The notes below the pieces were generated by a model. The model was not told where the DNA came from. It saw only the letters and a program-made list of their open reading frames with translations, and searched no databases. Of a stretch of 64,000 bases of DNA, positions 8,197 through 16,278 are shown one piece after another (the first letter of the stretch is position 1; each line of letters opens with the position of its first letter). The stretch is from Streptomyces cellostaticus. GTDB lineage: Bacteria > Actinomycetota > Actinomycetes > Streptomycetales > Streptomycetaceae. The translations under genes and the position numbers were made by a program. Location of the stretch: contig NZ_KQ948015.1 in NCBI RefSeq assembly GCF_001513965.1, positions 739,373 through 803,372 on the forward strand. The letters are read 5' to 3'.

Positions 8197-11100
8197 TCAG
8201 GCGCCAACGTGGAGATATGCCGCCCAGAAGGAGGGCAGCCGGGGCAGTTCGTCCCGCGCGGCGCGCACAGCATGATGCAGAGCGAGAGCCGATTTCTCGG
8301 TCGCGAGCGCCTTGTCATGTGCGAAGAGGTACTTGTAAAAGCGCTCAGCGAACGTGCAGGCGTAGGCATCATTGATCTCCCAGAGCGTGCCCACCACATG
8401 TGCGAAGCCTGCCAAGTGGAAGGCGCTGGTGAGATGAATTGCTTCGTCCTGCAGTTCAGGCACGGCTGAGAGTGCCGTGCCGCATGCGGAAAGGTAGGCA
8501 AGACGGGCGTGTCCTAGCTTTAGCTGTGCTAGTCGGGCCACGGTGAGCGGGCTCGTCTCGTGGTCAAGGAGGAGCAGTCGACTCAGGGAGGGATCCGAGG
8601 GATGGTCGTCACCGTGGCAGGCGAAGTGGACGATGGAAGACCGGGGCAGCTGTGCCAAGACGTTCTCGCCAGTAGGACGGAGATCTTGGGCTACCGTGCG
8701 ATTGCCTCGTACCGTGTCGCTGTCCGCGCAACGTCCGCGTTCCTTTTCCATGAGCAGCACATGGGCGGACAGGAGGCCGCCCACGATGGACACTTCGGCG
8801 GAAACGTGTTCCAGGCGCCCGGGGACGCCTGGTGTGACGGGCATGGCGACGATTAGCGCGCGGTCCTGTGCGTACTCTGTTGCGGTGCCTGTGTTCCGGC
8901 GGGCGTGCCGCAGGGAGCGGACGGTCGGGGTGTAGGAGGAAACGACCCGGTCCATCACCGTCCGGCACCGCGGATCGTCCGATGGGTCGGAGTGATGACC
9001 TGCGGCGTGCAGAGGCAGGACGCTCAGCAGGCCGCCGGGCGCCCACCAGATGCGCGGCCACTCCACTCCGGGCGCGGGCGGCCCATGATGGCCCAGAGCG
9101 AGGAGCACCGGCTCTGCCACGGCGTCCCAGAGCCAGGCGAGCGTGTCAGTGATGTCGGCCTGGGCACGTCGTCTGCTGGTCGGCGTCGTTCCGTCCGTCG
9201 CGGAACGGAGTGCGTGGCGGAACGCAGTGATCCGCTCCACCACCTCTGAACGTGGCAGGCCAGGAAGCTCAAGGGACGTGATGCCATCTGCCGTGAGAAG
9301 CAGAGCGTCGCTGCGGTAGGTACTGACGTTCAGGGCGACGATGGACCCGTCCTTGGTTTGGGCGATCAGTTCTTCTTCGCTCAGAGGGAGTGCGAAGTCG
9401 GCGAAGCCGTCGATATCGCGGATCAGGGTCAGCATCGTCTCGAACTCGGCTGTGATATTTCGCCGCTGGTCCGCCGAGCGATGCAGCCAGGGTGGGGTTT
9501 TTTCGGTGTCGACGGACACGGTGTCGGAGAGGCTGTCCAGCAGATCGCGCAATTGCACGAACCGCGCCGCGAGCTCAGGGTGTTCCCGGCGGAGGGTACT
9601 GAGGTCGCTTCGAGTGTCGAGTGACTGGTTAAGGAGAACGGCTCTGCCCGTTTCCAACAGGTGCAGGGCTCGGGCAGCTCGCCGGTCCTCGGACCGTCGC
9701 CCGTCGGACAGGGCATGTGCCGCGGCTTCCGCGGGTAGCCCGGTGAAGATTGCGAGAGCGTGCTGTTGGTCCCCTCGTTGGAGGTGCCGAGGCGTCAACA
9801 GCGGGAGCAGCGTGATCGCGTCTTCAAGCAGGTCGGATGCCCGACCGAGGTTGGACGGGGCGATCAGCTGCGCCGCGGTGATGCCGCTGAACACGCGCAG
9901 GAGCGGCACGGCGGTGGCGCTTTCGAGTACGCCCGCGAGGACGGTCGACGCGACATCGCGATCTGCCTCAGCCCGGGCCGCTGCGTATCGAACGCTAAGG
10001 GCCAGACCGAAGTTGAACTGCGCCGCGTCTCGGTGCGGGTGGTCGCGTTCACCGGTGGCGGCGGCCAAGGCGGCCCTGGCCGTGTCGACGGCCTCGTCCA
10101 TATCCCGTCCAGCGCCGGTCCGAACGGCGCGCTCCCGCAGAGCCCCGGCGAGGTTGTCCAGCCACTTCACCTGATCGGGGTGACCGGAGGGGGTTTCGTC
10201 GACAGCGCTACGAGCAGTATCAACGGCCTCGTCGAGGTCCGCCTGGTCCCCGAATCGCGTGAACCGGGATTCCAGCGCCACAGCGAGGTTCGACAGGCGT
10301 CCGGCGCGGCGAGGGGAGCCGTCCGGGGTGGCGTCGATGGCCATTCGAGCTGCCTCGACAGCTCCGTCGATGTCCGCCCGATGACCGAGTCGCGCGAACC
10401 GTGCCTTGAGAGTCATGGCGAGGTTGGACTGACTGCCCGCCCATGCAACGTGATCGGCCGGCATCGCGGCGATAGCGGCGTGCATGGCCTCGACCGAACC
10501 GTCGAGGTCTGCCAGGGCTCCGTTCAGCCGATATCGCCGTTCCAGAGCCACGGCGAGGTTCGACAACCATTCGGCCCGGACGGGATCGTTGTCCGGGATG
10601 TTCGAGAGTGCTGCCCTGTTCGCCTCGACAGCGGCGTCCAGGGCGGCTGGGTCGCCCTTGGCCTCCGATTGGAGCCGTAACGTGGTTGCCAGGTTGAGCA
10701 GCCGGGCGGTCCTGTCCGGATGGCCATCGGGGGTGGCGTCCAAAGCCGCCTGGTCCGCCTCTAACGTGGCTTCGAGGTCGGCTGGGTCCTGAGTCAACTC
10801 GAATCTCGCCCTGAGGGTCCCGCCGAGGTTGGAGAGCAGCGCCGGCCGGTGCGGGTGTCCGTCGGGCGTGATCAGGAGTGCCTCGCGACCGGCCTCGACG
10901 GCAGTAAGGAGGTCTTCCGCATTCCCGGTACGCTCGAACCGCGTTGACAACGCGAGGCTCAGATGGGTCAGGTTCGCCGCGCGGTCGGGATGGCCCGGTA
11001 GGGCGGCGTTCACCCCTGCCCGGGCCACGGCGATCGCTGCGTCGATGTCCGCGAGAGCGTCCGTCCGTTCGTACTGGGCTATGAGGGCGCTACCGAGGTT

Positions 11101-11691
11101 GACCAATCGTCCGGATGCCCTCGGATGGTCGTTGGCCGTCGCATTCACGGCGGCCCGCCCTGCCGCGACCGCTGCCGCCAAGTCGTCAGGTTCACCAGTC
11201 TTTCGGTATCGGCCGGCGAGCGCGATCCCCAGGTTCGACAGTCGCTCGGGCAGATCGGGGTGGTCTGCCCGGGTGACGGCCACGACGGACTGCCAGAGGG
11301 TCACGGCAGCGGTGAGGAGGCCGGGGTGCTGAGCGTCGACAGCTTGTTGGAGCACGGTGCGGGCCACAGGCTGCACGGCGTCCGCGACGTCTGGCAGCAG
11401 AGGAGGGGGGATGTCGTGGGCTCCCGATACGAAGCACAGCACGAACAAGGCGACTGCCGCATCGCGATGTCCTCGAGCCTGCTCGTCGGGCAGGGCGACC
11501 GAGCGGTACCAGTGGAACCAGGCCAACGCGTACCGGGCCCGCACGTCGTAGTCGTCATCGCTCAGCAGCGCGGACAGCCGTCGGGCTGCATCTGCAGCGG
11601 CCGGATCCAGTATGGCGGTTAGGTCGTGCTGTGCCACTACCCGTGCAAGCCTGGACTCAAGGTGCACTGTCCAGTGATGCCGCTCGTCCAC
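8197..11691 (-). CDS. TPR-repeat CHAT-domain (caspase-like) protease 2
   Basis: This 1164-residue protein has about ten TPR-like repeats of ~45 residues (pattern LSNLG-x-AL...RTG...DLD-x-AV...A...P-x-HP) over residues ~150-620. A linker with LLETGRAVLLNQSLDTRSDL follows, then a C-terminal CHAT domain. The catalytic-type residues are in HFACHG (~1023) and LSACGT (~1069), then DEAIHLTSAFHLAGF and GTLWEIND. The start is GTG at 11691, after a run of G. It is divergent from the truncated small-protein gene at 11856. The dyad is intact, so the protein is probably active if expressed; its 3' end borders the IS21 remnant. The residue patterns outside the TPRs match TPR-CHAT gene 3 more closely than gene 1. 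Confidence 0.9.
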   Translation of the reverse strand: MDERHHWTVHLESRLARVVAQHDLTAILDPAAADAARRLSALLSDDDYDVRARYALAWFHWYRSVALPDEQARGHRDAAVALFVLCFVSGAHDIPPPLLPDVADAVQPVARTVLQQAVDAQHPGLLTAAVTLWQSVVAVTRADHPDLPERLSNLGIALAGRYRKTGEPDDLAAAVAAGRAAVNATANDHPRASGRLVNLGSALIAQYERTDALADIDAAIAVARAGVNAALPGHPDRAANLTHLSLALSTRFERTGNAEDLLTAVEAGREALLITPDGHPHRPALLSNLGGTLRARFELTQDPADLEATLEADQAALDATPDGHPDRTARLLNLATTLRLQSEAKGDPAALDAAVEANRAALSNIPDNDPVRAEWLSNLAVALERRYRLNGALADLDGSVEAMHAAIAAMPADHVAWAGSQSNLAMTLKARFARLGHRADIDGAVEAARMAIDATPDGSPRRAGRLSNLAVALESRFTRFGDQADLDEAVDTARSAVDETPSGHPDQVKWLDNLAGALRERAVRTGAGRDMDEAVDTARAALAAATGERDHPHRDAAQFNFGLALSVRYAAARAEADRDVASTVLAGVLESATAVPLLRVFSGITAAQLIAPSNLGRASDLLEDAITLLPLLTPRHLQRGDQQHALAIFTGLPAEAAAHALSDGRRSEDRRAARALHLLETGRAVLLNQSLDTRSDLSTLRREHPELAARFVQLRDLLDSLSDTVSVDTEKTPPWLHRSADQRRNITAEFETMLTLIRDIDGFADFALPLSEEELIAQTKDGSIVALNVSTYRSDALLLTADGITSLELPGLPRSEVVERITAFRHALRSATDGTTPTSRRRAQADITDTLAWLWDAVAEPVLLALGHHGPPAPGVEWPRIWWAPGGLLSVLPLHAAGHHSDPSDDPRCRTVMDRVVSSYTPTVRSLRHARRNTGTATEYAQDRALIVAMPVTPGVPGRLEHVSAEVSIVGGLLSAHVLLMEKERGRCADSDTVRGNRTVAQDLRPTGENVLAQLPRSSIVHFACHGDDHPSDPSLSRLLLLDHETSPLTVARLAQLKLGHARLAYLSACGTALSAVPELQDEAIHLTSAFHLAGFAHVVGTLWEINDAYACTFAERFYKYLFAHDKALATEKSALALHHAVRAARDELPRLPSFWAAYLHVGA

Positions 11692-11772
11692 ACGCCCCCC
11701 ACATTTTCGCCATATGACAGCGACGCTAGCCGAATCTGACCTAGGATTCGATGACTTGGGCGGATGTGATCG

Positions 11773-11786
11773 GATGATTCGTCATC
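11773..11786. promoter_or_regulatory. Palindrome between TPR-CHAT gene 2 and small-gene remnant
   Basis: GATGATTCGTCATC has the same GATGA/TCATC arms and 4-base spacing as the site at 1482-1495. It lies 82 bases upstream of the TPR-CHAT 2 start and 70 bases upstream of the plus-strand remnant, so it could have acted on both divergent genes. Confidence 0.45.
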
Positions 11787-11855
11787 TGATGCGTTTCACA
11801 GACCTGGCCTTGTCCGGGCCCAGGCCGTCGGAGTCCGTGTACGTCGGAGGGGGAG

Positions 11856-11981
11856 ATGATGAGGGCTCTGCCGCAGCGTGCTGCCGATGGCCTTGCGGTC
11901 GTGTGTGCGACCCGGGAGGCCATTTGTGAGGTCCTGCGGGACGCCAATAACGGTGACGGCACGCCGCTGGGTCTGTGCTGA
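11856..11981 (+). pseudogene. Truncated copy of the small partner gene (5' end only)
   Basis: An ATG preceded by a strong GGAGGGGGAG opens a 41-codon frame ending at TGA 11979-11981. Its QRAADGLAVVCATREAICEV aligns with the start of the two other small partner proteins (KRGIARVCAS at locus 1; QRTAAALAYVCAKLEQIRED at locus 3). The central and cysteine-bearing C-terminal parts are missing. The homology stops just where the opposite-strand membrane-gene remnant begins, so the gene was cut by a deletion. Confidence 0.65.
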
Positions 11982-11984
11982 GCG

Positions 11985-12039
11985 CTGACAGCCACCGCTC
12001 GGCGAGCTTCTTGCCGAGTTCGGACAGGAGCTCGCCCAC
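11985..12039 (-). pseudogene. Truncated copy of the membrane partner gene (5' end only)
   Basis: The minus strand reads GELLSELGKKLAERWLSAL, matching the first residues of the locus-1 membrane protein (VLLEELGKKFAERWFTLL). Homology stops after ~17 residues at about 11,988. The open frame runs on to 11782 without resemblance to the parent. It sits directly downstream of an intact small gene, the same order as locus 1. Confidence 0.6.
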
Positions 12040-12042
12040 CGC

Positions 12043-12453
12043 TTACAGCCGTCCCCGGCGGAGCTTCTGCCCACTGATCGTACATGGGGGTACGGATGTG
12101 GCGACCTGCGGCCACCAATAGCGCGAACACCGGGCGGCCGGGCATAGGTACACGACTTCGGGCGGGCTCGACGAATCCACCCCGGCCAGGGGGAGACCAC
12201 GGCCAACTGCACCCTTGCGGATGTTCCCGTAGATGCCCATGGCATCGCCGTCCGCCTGCAGGCGAGCGTGCAGCCGCTCGAGCGGACCGGCGAGGTCCCT
12301 ACTGTCGCGTATCGCGGCCAGCAAGTGGTCCAGTGGCGCCTCGTCCCCGCCCGCACCGGCGCGCAGGTCCTCGCGAATCTGCTCCAACTTCGCGCACACG
12401 TAGGCCAAAGCTGCGGCCGTGCGCTGCGCCACCTCGTTCGGCCTGTCTGCCAT
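12043..12453 (-). CDS. Small cysteine-containing partner protein of locus 3
   Basis: This 136-residue homologue of the locus-1 small protein shares LERLHARLQADGDAMGIYG and a YLCPAARCSR motif, with a further Cys downstream. The start ATG at 12453 follows GGGGGAGGA at good spacing; upstream in-frame codons to 12510 lack one. It is followed after 3 bases by the truncated membrane gene, and is divergent from TPR-CHAT gene 3, whose start is 118 bases away. With its membrane partner lost it may no longer function. Confidence 0.65.
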   Translation of the reverse strand: MADRPNEVAQRTAAALAYVCAKLEQIREDLRAGAGGDEAPLDHLLAAIRDSRDLAGPLERLHARLQADGDAMGIYGNIRKGAVGRGLPLAGVDSSSPPEVVYLCPAARCSRYWWPQVATSVPPCTISGQKLRRGRL

Positions 12454-12522
12454 GGCGTCCTCCCCCATACGGTGCCCTTGGCCCACCGGTAGATCGCTCC
12501 TGGTACCCAAAAAGACCGTATC

Positions 12523-12536
12523 GGGGAAACATCCCC
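12523..12536. promoter_or_regulatory. Palindrome in divergent promoter of locus 3
   Basis: GGGGAAACATCCCC is an inverted repeat with 5-base arms and a 4-base spacer, the same geometry as the GATGA-N4-TCATC sites of loci 1 and 2 but a different sequence. It lies between the small gene (minus) and TPR-CHAT gene 3 (plus). Confidence 0.35.
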
Positions 12537-12570
12537 TGATCTACCGATTGTGCGACTAACCTCATCATGC

Positions 12571-14664
12571 GTGAGTGAGCAGACGGAAGAGCGAGCGCGC
12601 AGACTCGCCGTCATACAGGCGCGGCTACACCGCATTATTGCGGGGGATCTCTCCGCAGCGGTGGAGCCTAAGGCTCTGACCGAGGCGCGACAACTCGCCG
12701 AACTCCTGCGGGGTAGCGACGAGGATTCCCTTGATGCCTTACGTAGTCTTGGATGGTTGCACTGGTTCCGGTACCAGGCGCTCCCCGAAGGCGAGGATCA
12801 GGCGGACTGGGAGGAGGCGGTGGAGTCGTTCGCGCCGATTTTCCTCGCTGGCGTTGACGACCTGCCCGAACCGCTGGTGCCACTTCTCGCCGACACGGCC
12901 AGGCCAGTTGCTGTCCACTTGCTCGAGCAAGCACTCGTCTCCACCGAACTGACCGTGATGTCCGCTGCCGTAGAGCTGTGGCAGCGTATTCTGCACGCCG
13001 CTCCCGCAGGCCATCCCGACCGGGCAGCGACGCTGTCCAACCTGGGCCTCGCCCTGCGGGTGCGGTTCGGGCGCACCGGGAGTCAGGAGGATCTGGACAA
13101 GGCGATCCGCGTCGGCCGGGAGGCGGTCCAGACCACCTCCGACGACCACCCCGACCGGGCAATGTACCTGTCCAACCTGGGAGCCGCACTGGCGGTACGG
13201 TTCGGGAGCACTGGGGCTCAGGAGGATCTGGACGAGGCCATCCGCGTCGGCCGGGAGACGGTCCAAACCACCCCTGACGACCACCCCAACCGGGCGGGGT
13301 ACCTGTCCAACCTGGGAGATGCGCTGCGCGAGCGGTTCGGGCGCACCGGGAGTCAGGAGGATCTGGACGAGGCGATCCGCATCGTCCGGGAGGCGGTCCA
13401 GACCACCCCCGACGACCACCCCAATTGGGCAACGATGCTGGCCAACCTGAGCCTCGCCTTGCAGGAGCGGTTCGGTCGCACCGGGAGTCAGGAGGATCTG
13501 GACAAGGCGATCCGCGCCGGCCGGGAGGCGGTCCAGACCACCCCCGAGGACCACCCCAACCGGGCGCTGATGCTGTCCAATCTGGGGGTTGCGCTGCGCG
13601 AGCGGTTCGGGCGCACCGGGGGTCAGGAGGATTTGGACGAGGCGATCCGCGTCGGCCGGGAGGCGGTCCAGACCACCTCCGACGACCACCCCGACCGGGC
13701 AATGTACCTGTCCAACTTGGGAGTTGCACTGGAGGAACGGTTCGGGCGCACCGGGGCTCAGGAGGATCTGGACGAGGCCATCCGCGTCGGCCGGGAGGCG
13801 GTCCAAACCACCCCCGACGACCACCCCCTCTCAGCAATATTCCTGTCCAGTCTGAGCCTCGCCCTGCAGGAGCGGTTCGGGCGCACCGGGGCTCAGGAGG
13901 ATCTGGACGAGGCCATCCGCGTCGGCCGGGAGGCGGTCCAGGCCACCCCCGCCAAGCACCCCAGCCGGGCGGGGTACCTGTCCAACCTGGGTGGGGCGCT
14001 GCAGGAACGGTTCGAGCGCACCGGGGATCAGGCGGATCTGGACGAGGCGATCGACGTCGTCCGGGAGGCGGTCCAGACCACCCCCGCCGACCACCCCAAA
14101 CGGGCCACGATGCTGTCCAACCTGGGAATCGCATTGTGGGAGCGCGTCGTGCGCACCGGGGGTCAGGAGGATCTGGACGAGGCCATCCGCGTCGGCCGGG
14201 AGGCGGTCCAGACCACCCCCGCCAAGCACCCCAGCCGGGCGGGGTACCTGTCCAACCTGGGTGGGGCGCTGCAGGAACGGGGGCGCACCGGGGGTCAGGA
14301 GGATCTGGACGAGGCGATCCGCGTCGGCCGGGAGGCCGTCCAGACCACCCCCGCCGACCACCCCAAACGGGCAATGTACCTGTCCAACCTGGGCCTCGCC
14401 CTGCGGGTGCGATTCGGGTGCACCGGGGGTCAGGAGGATCTGGACGAGGCGATCCGCGTCGGCCGGGAGGCGGTCCAGGCCACCCCCGCCGACCACCCCA
14501 GCCGGGCGGGGTATCTGTCCAACCTGGGAGCCGCACTGCGGCAGCGGTTCGAGCGCACCGAGAGCCAGGCGGACCTCGACAATGCAGTGTCCGCATATCT
14601 AACTGGCCGTTCTCTATCCGCTTGTGTGCTCGGTCTGTTTCGAACGGGGTCCTGGATCGGGTGA
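12571..14664 (+). CDS. TPR-CHAT protease 3, 5' part (interrupted by IS5-type element)
   Basis: This is the N-terminal ~677 residues of a third TPR-CHAT protein. Residues ~1-148 resemble the head of protease 2 (LGWLHWFRYQALP versus LAWFHWYRSVALP), then come twelve TPR units of 45 residues. Native coding sequence ends at the CTAA at 14599-14602; the last ~20 codons up to 14664 belong to the inserted element. The CHAT part continues in frame from 16246. The start is probably GTG 12571, though an in-frame GTG at 12550 is possible. As it stands the product lacks the protease domain. Confidence 0.8.
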   Translation: MSEQTEERARRLAVIQARLHRIIAGDLSAAVEPKALTEARQLAELLRGSDEDSLDALRSLGWLHWFRYQALPEGEDQADWEEAVESFAPIFLAGVDDLPEPLVPLLADTARPVAVHLLEQALVSTELTVMSAAVELWQRILHAAPAGHPDRAATLSNLGLALRVRFGRTGSQEDLDKAIRVGREAVQTTSDDHPDRAMYLSNLGAALAVRFGSTGAQEDLDEAIRVGRETVQTTPDDHPNRAGYLSNLGDALRERFGRTGSQEDLDEAIRIVREAVQTTPDDHPNWATMLANLSLALQERFGRTGSQEDLDKAIRAGREAVQTTPEDHPNRALMLSNLGVALRERFGRTGGQEDLDEAIRVGREAVQTTSDDHPDRAMYLSNLGVALEERFGRTGAQEDLDEAIRVGREAVQTTPDDHPLSAIFLSSLSLALQERFGRTGAQEDLDEAIRVGREAVQATPAKHPSRAGYLSNLGGALQERFERTGDQADLDEAIDVVREAVQTTPADHPKRATMLSNLGIALWERVVRTGGQEDLDEAIRVGREAVQTTPAKHPSRAGYLSNLGGALQERGRTGGQEDLDEAIRVGREAVQTTPADHPKRAMYLSNLGLALRVRFGCTGGQEDLDEAIRVGREAVQATPADHPSRAGYLSNLGAALRQRFERTESQADLDNAVSAYLTGRSLSACVLGLFRTGSWIG
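13018..14598 (+). repeat. Tandem 135-bp repeat encoding TPR units
   Basis: Twelve tandem units of 45 codons have the consensus RAGYLSNLG-x-AL-x-ERF, RTG-x-QEDLDEAIRVGREAV, QTTP-x-DHP. Neighbouring units are nearly identical at DNA level, including synonymous positions. One unit at about 14,280 lacks a single codon (ERG for ERFG), and the last is partly diverged. This degree of sameness suggests recent duplication or gene conversion. Confidence 0.85.
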
Positions 14665-14690
14665 GTTGGCCGACGGCGGGGCATGAAGGA

Positions 14691-14743
14691 AGGGCCTCTT
14701 GGTAGCTCGCGGTTGTCGAGTCCAGTGAGAAGCAAGAGGCCCT
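14691..14743. promoter_or_regulatory. Hairpin just before the IS5-type transposase start
   Basis: An 11-base perfect inverted repeat (AGGGCCTCTTG at 14691-14701, CAAGAGGCCCT at 14733-14743) with a 31-base loop ends one base before the proposed TTG start. Such hairpins in IS leaders can block translation from read-through transcripts; that role is inferred here. Confidence 0.45.
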
Positions 14744-14744
14744 G

Positions 14745-15680
14745 TTGTCGAAGTGTCGCGTGGTCGTGGGTGCCGGGTCCAATCCGTCCACTCCTGGGTG
14801 TGACTGTCTCGCCCATCGGTTCGGGAACGCGGCGGACCGGCCAGAACGCCAATCCCGGTACGGCTCGGACATGAGCGAGGCCGAGTGGACGGCGGTGCGG
14901 GATCTGCTGCCGGTGCCGGGATGGCTGGCGGGCCGGGGCGGGCGGCCGGAGGGTTACTGCCACCGGCAGATGATCGACGCGGTGCGCTATCTCGTCGACA
15001 ACGGCATCAAATGGCGGGCGATGCCGTCCGACTTCCCGCCCTGGCCGCGGGTGTATGCCTTCTTCGTCCGCTGGCGGGATGCGGGATTGGTGGCCGAGCT
15101 GCATGAACGGCTGCGTGAGGCCGTCCGCCGGGCGGAGGGCCGCAGCCCGGAGCCGAGCGCGGGGGTCGTGGACTCGCAGTCGGTGAAGGCGGACGCCACG
15201 GTCACCCTCGCTTCACGGGGATACGACGCCGGGAAGAAGATCAACGGGCGCAAGCGCCACCTGCTCACCGACACCCTCGGACTCCTGCTGGCTGTGCTGG
15301 TCACGCCGGCCTCCACGACCGACCGGGACGCCGCCCGGATCCTGTTGCCCGCAGCAAAGAAGCACTTCCGACGGCTGGCGCGGGTCTGGGCCGACGGCGG
15401 TTACACCGGCCACCTCACCGACTGGACCACCCAGCACCTCGGACTCGTCCTCGACATCGTCCGCCGCAGCGACGACGCCAGCGGCTTTCAGGTCCTGCCC
15501 CGCCGCTGGGTCGTCGAAAGATCCTTCGCCTGGCTCTTGCGCAGCCGGCGCCTGGTCCGTGACTACGAACGGCGCACCGATACCAGCGAGAGCGTCATCC
15601 TGTGGTCAATGACCATGCTCATGAGCCGCCGCCTGGCCGCCCAGCGCCGGCAGCGGCCTGCTCCGGCGCGGGCAGCATGA
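14745..15680 (+). CDS. IS5-family DDE transposase
   Basis: About 311 residues carry the IS5-type catalytic layout. The first Asp is in GVVDSQSVKA, the second in WADGGYTG, and the Glu in WVVERSFAWLLRSRRL with the trailing YERR. The N-terminal RYGSDMSEAEW and RAMPSDFPPW motifs are the usual DNA-binding lead-in. An internal ATG at 14871 is an alternative start, but it would remove part of the conserved lead-in. The 3' end overlaps the converging passenger gene by 62 bases. The frame is intact, so the element may still move. Confidence 0.88.
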   Translation: MSKCRVVVGAGSNPSTPGCDCLAHRFGNAADRPERQSRYGSDMSEAEWTAVRDLLPVPGWLAGRGGRPEGYCHRQMIDAVRYLVDNGIKWRAMPSDFPPWPRVYAFFVRWRDAGLVAELHERLREAVRRAEGRSPEPSAGVVDSQSVKADATVTLASRGYDAGKKINGRKRHLLTDTLGLLLAVLVTPASTTDRDAARILLPAAKKHFRRLARVWADGGYTGHLTDWTTQHLGLVLDIVRRSDDASGFQVLPRRWVVERSFAWLLRSRRLVRDYERRTDTSESVILWSMTMLMSRRLAAQRRQRPAPARAA

Positions 15681-16161
15681 ACCTGCCCGGCTTCTCCTCG
15701 ACCAGCCAGCCCCGTTCCACCAGCCGTTTCAGCCGGGCCCTCGCGCCCTCGACACGGGAGGCGGAGGCGCTGTCCCAGCCCAGCACCACCGCTGCCCGTC
15801 GGGCACCCAGCCCATCGGCCCCCGCCTCCAGGGCGGCGGCCATCAACGCCTGGTAGTCCACCGACAGCACCTCGGTTCCTGCCGCTTCCTGGCGGTGAGG
15901 CACCGCCCGGCGCGGACCCACCTGCTTCCTCCGCGACGCGACGGCCTCGGCGGGCGCCTCCTCCTCGGCCAGCGCCTCCAGATATTGCTCCAGGCCGATC
16001 ACCCGGCGCCTGAGCACTTCTTCCGCCTCAGCCAGAGCCGCCCGCACTCGCTCCAACTCGGCTTCGAGGTCCTCCACCCGCACCGCCGCGGTCTTCTGCC
16101 GCGCTTCCAAAACCGCCCGCATCGACGGCATCCGCCACCCCCACGACGTCTCGGTCAGCAA
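15619..16161 (-). CDS. IS passenger protein: coiled coil plus winged-helix-like domain
   Basis: The 180-residue protein has an N-terminal coiled coil (residues ~20-75, rich in Ala/Glu/Arg heptads, e.g. VEDLEAELERVRAALAEAEE). A linker follows, then a C-terminal stretch (VDYQALMAAALEAGADG, LKRLVERGWLVEEKPGRFML) that looks like a winged-helix DNA-binding domain. It lies wholly inside the IS5-type element and converges on the transposase with a 62-base overlap. I do not know a named function; a regulator or accessory factor of transposition is possible. Confidence 0.6.
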   Translation of the reverse strand: MLTETSWGWRMPSMRAVLEARQKTAAVRVEDLEAELERVRAALAEAEEVLRRRVIGLEQYLEALAEEEAPAEAVASRRKQVGPRRAVPHRQEAAGTEVLSVDYQALMAAALEAGADGLGARRAAVVLGWDSASASRVEGARARLKRLVERGWLVEEKPGRFMLPAPEQAAAGAGRPGGGS

Positions 16162-16278
16162 CGGACCGAGACTTCCGTGCCAGCCGCCATCCCATGCCGG
16201 ACCAGCGGAAACCGCACGTGAGGTTCGGAAAGAGAACGACCTCTAAGGGCGTGGGAGTCTGGGTCGGCGGCGCCTTCA

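Larger units (their letters stand above)
14603..16242 (+). mobile_element. IS5-family insertion sequence, 1.64 kb, in TPR-CHAT gene 3
   Basis: The element is flanked by CTAA (14599-14602 and 16243-16246), the YTAR-type target duplication known for IS5 elements. Its ends are imperfect inverted repeats: GGCCGTTCTCTATCCG on the left and GGTCGTTCTCTTTCCG on the complement of the right. It carries a DDE transposase and an oppositely oriented second gene. Removing the element plus one CTAA rejoins the host reading frame exactly, so the insertion is precise and probably recent. The left boundary could shift by one base. Confidence 0.85.

Noticed and set aside
13018..14598. Regular repeats as a possible CRISPR array
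   Set aside because: Period is 135 bp, fully coding in one frame, with no unique spacers; they are TPR units.
12668..14872. Long minus-strand open frame across the TPR array
   Set aside because: Repetitive Pro/Arg/Gly-rich translation that mirrors the 135-bp repeat; a shadow of the TPR gene.
16180..16240. Hairpin with GCGG-AAA-CCGC and GGTTCGG that looks like a group II intron fragment
   Set aside because: It is the right end of the IS5-type element: the terminal sequence matches the left end as an inverted repeat and is followed by the CTAA duplication.
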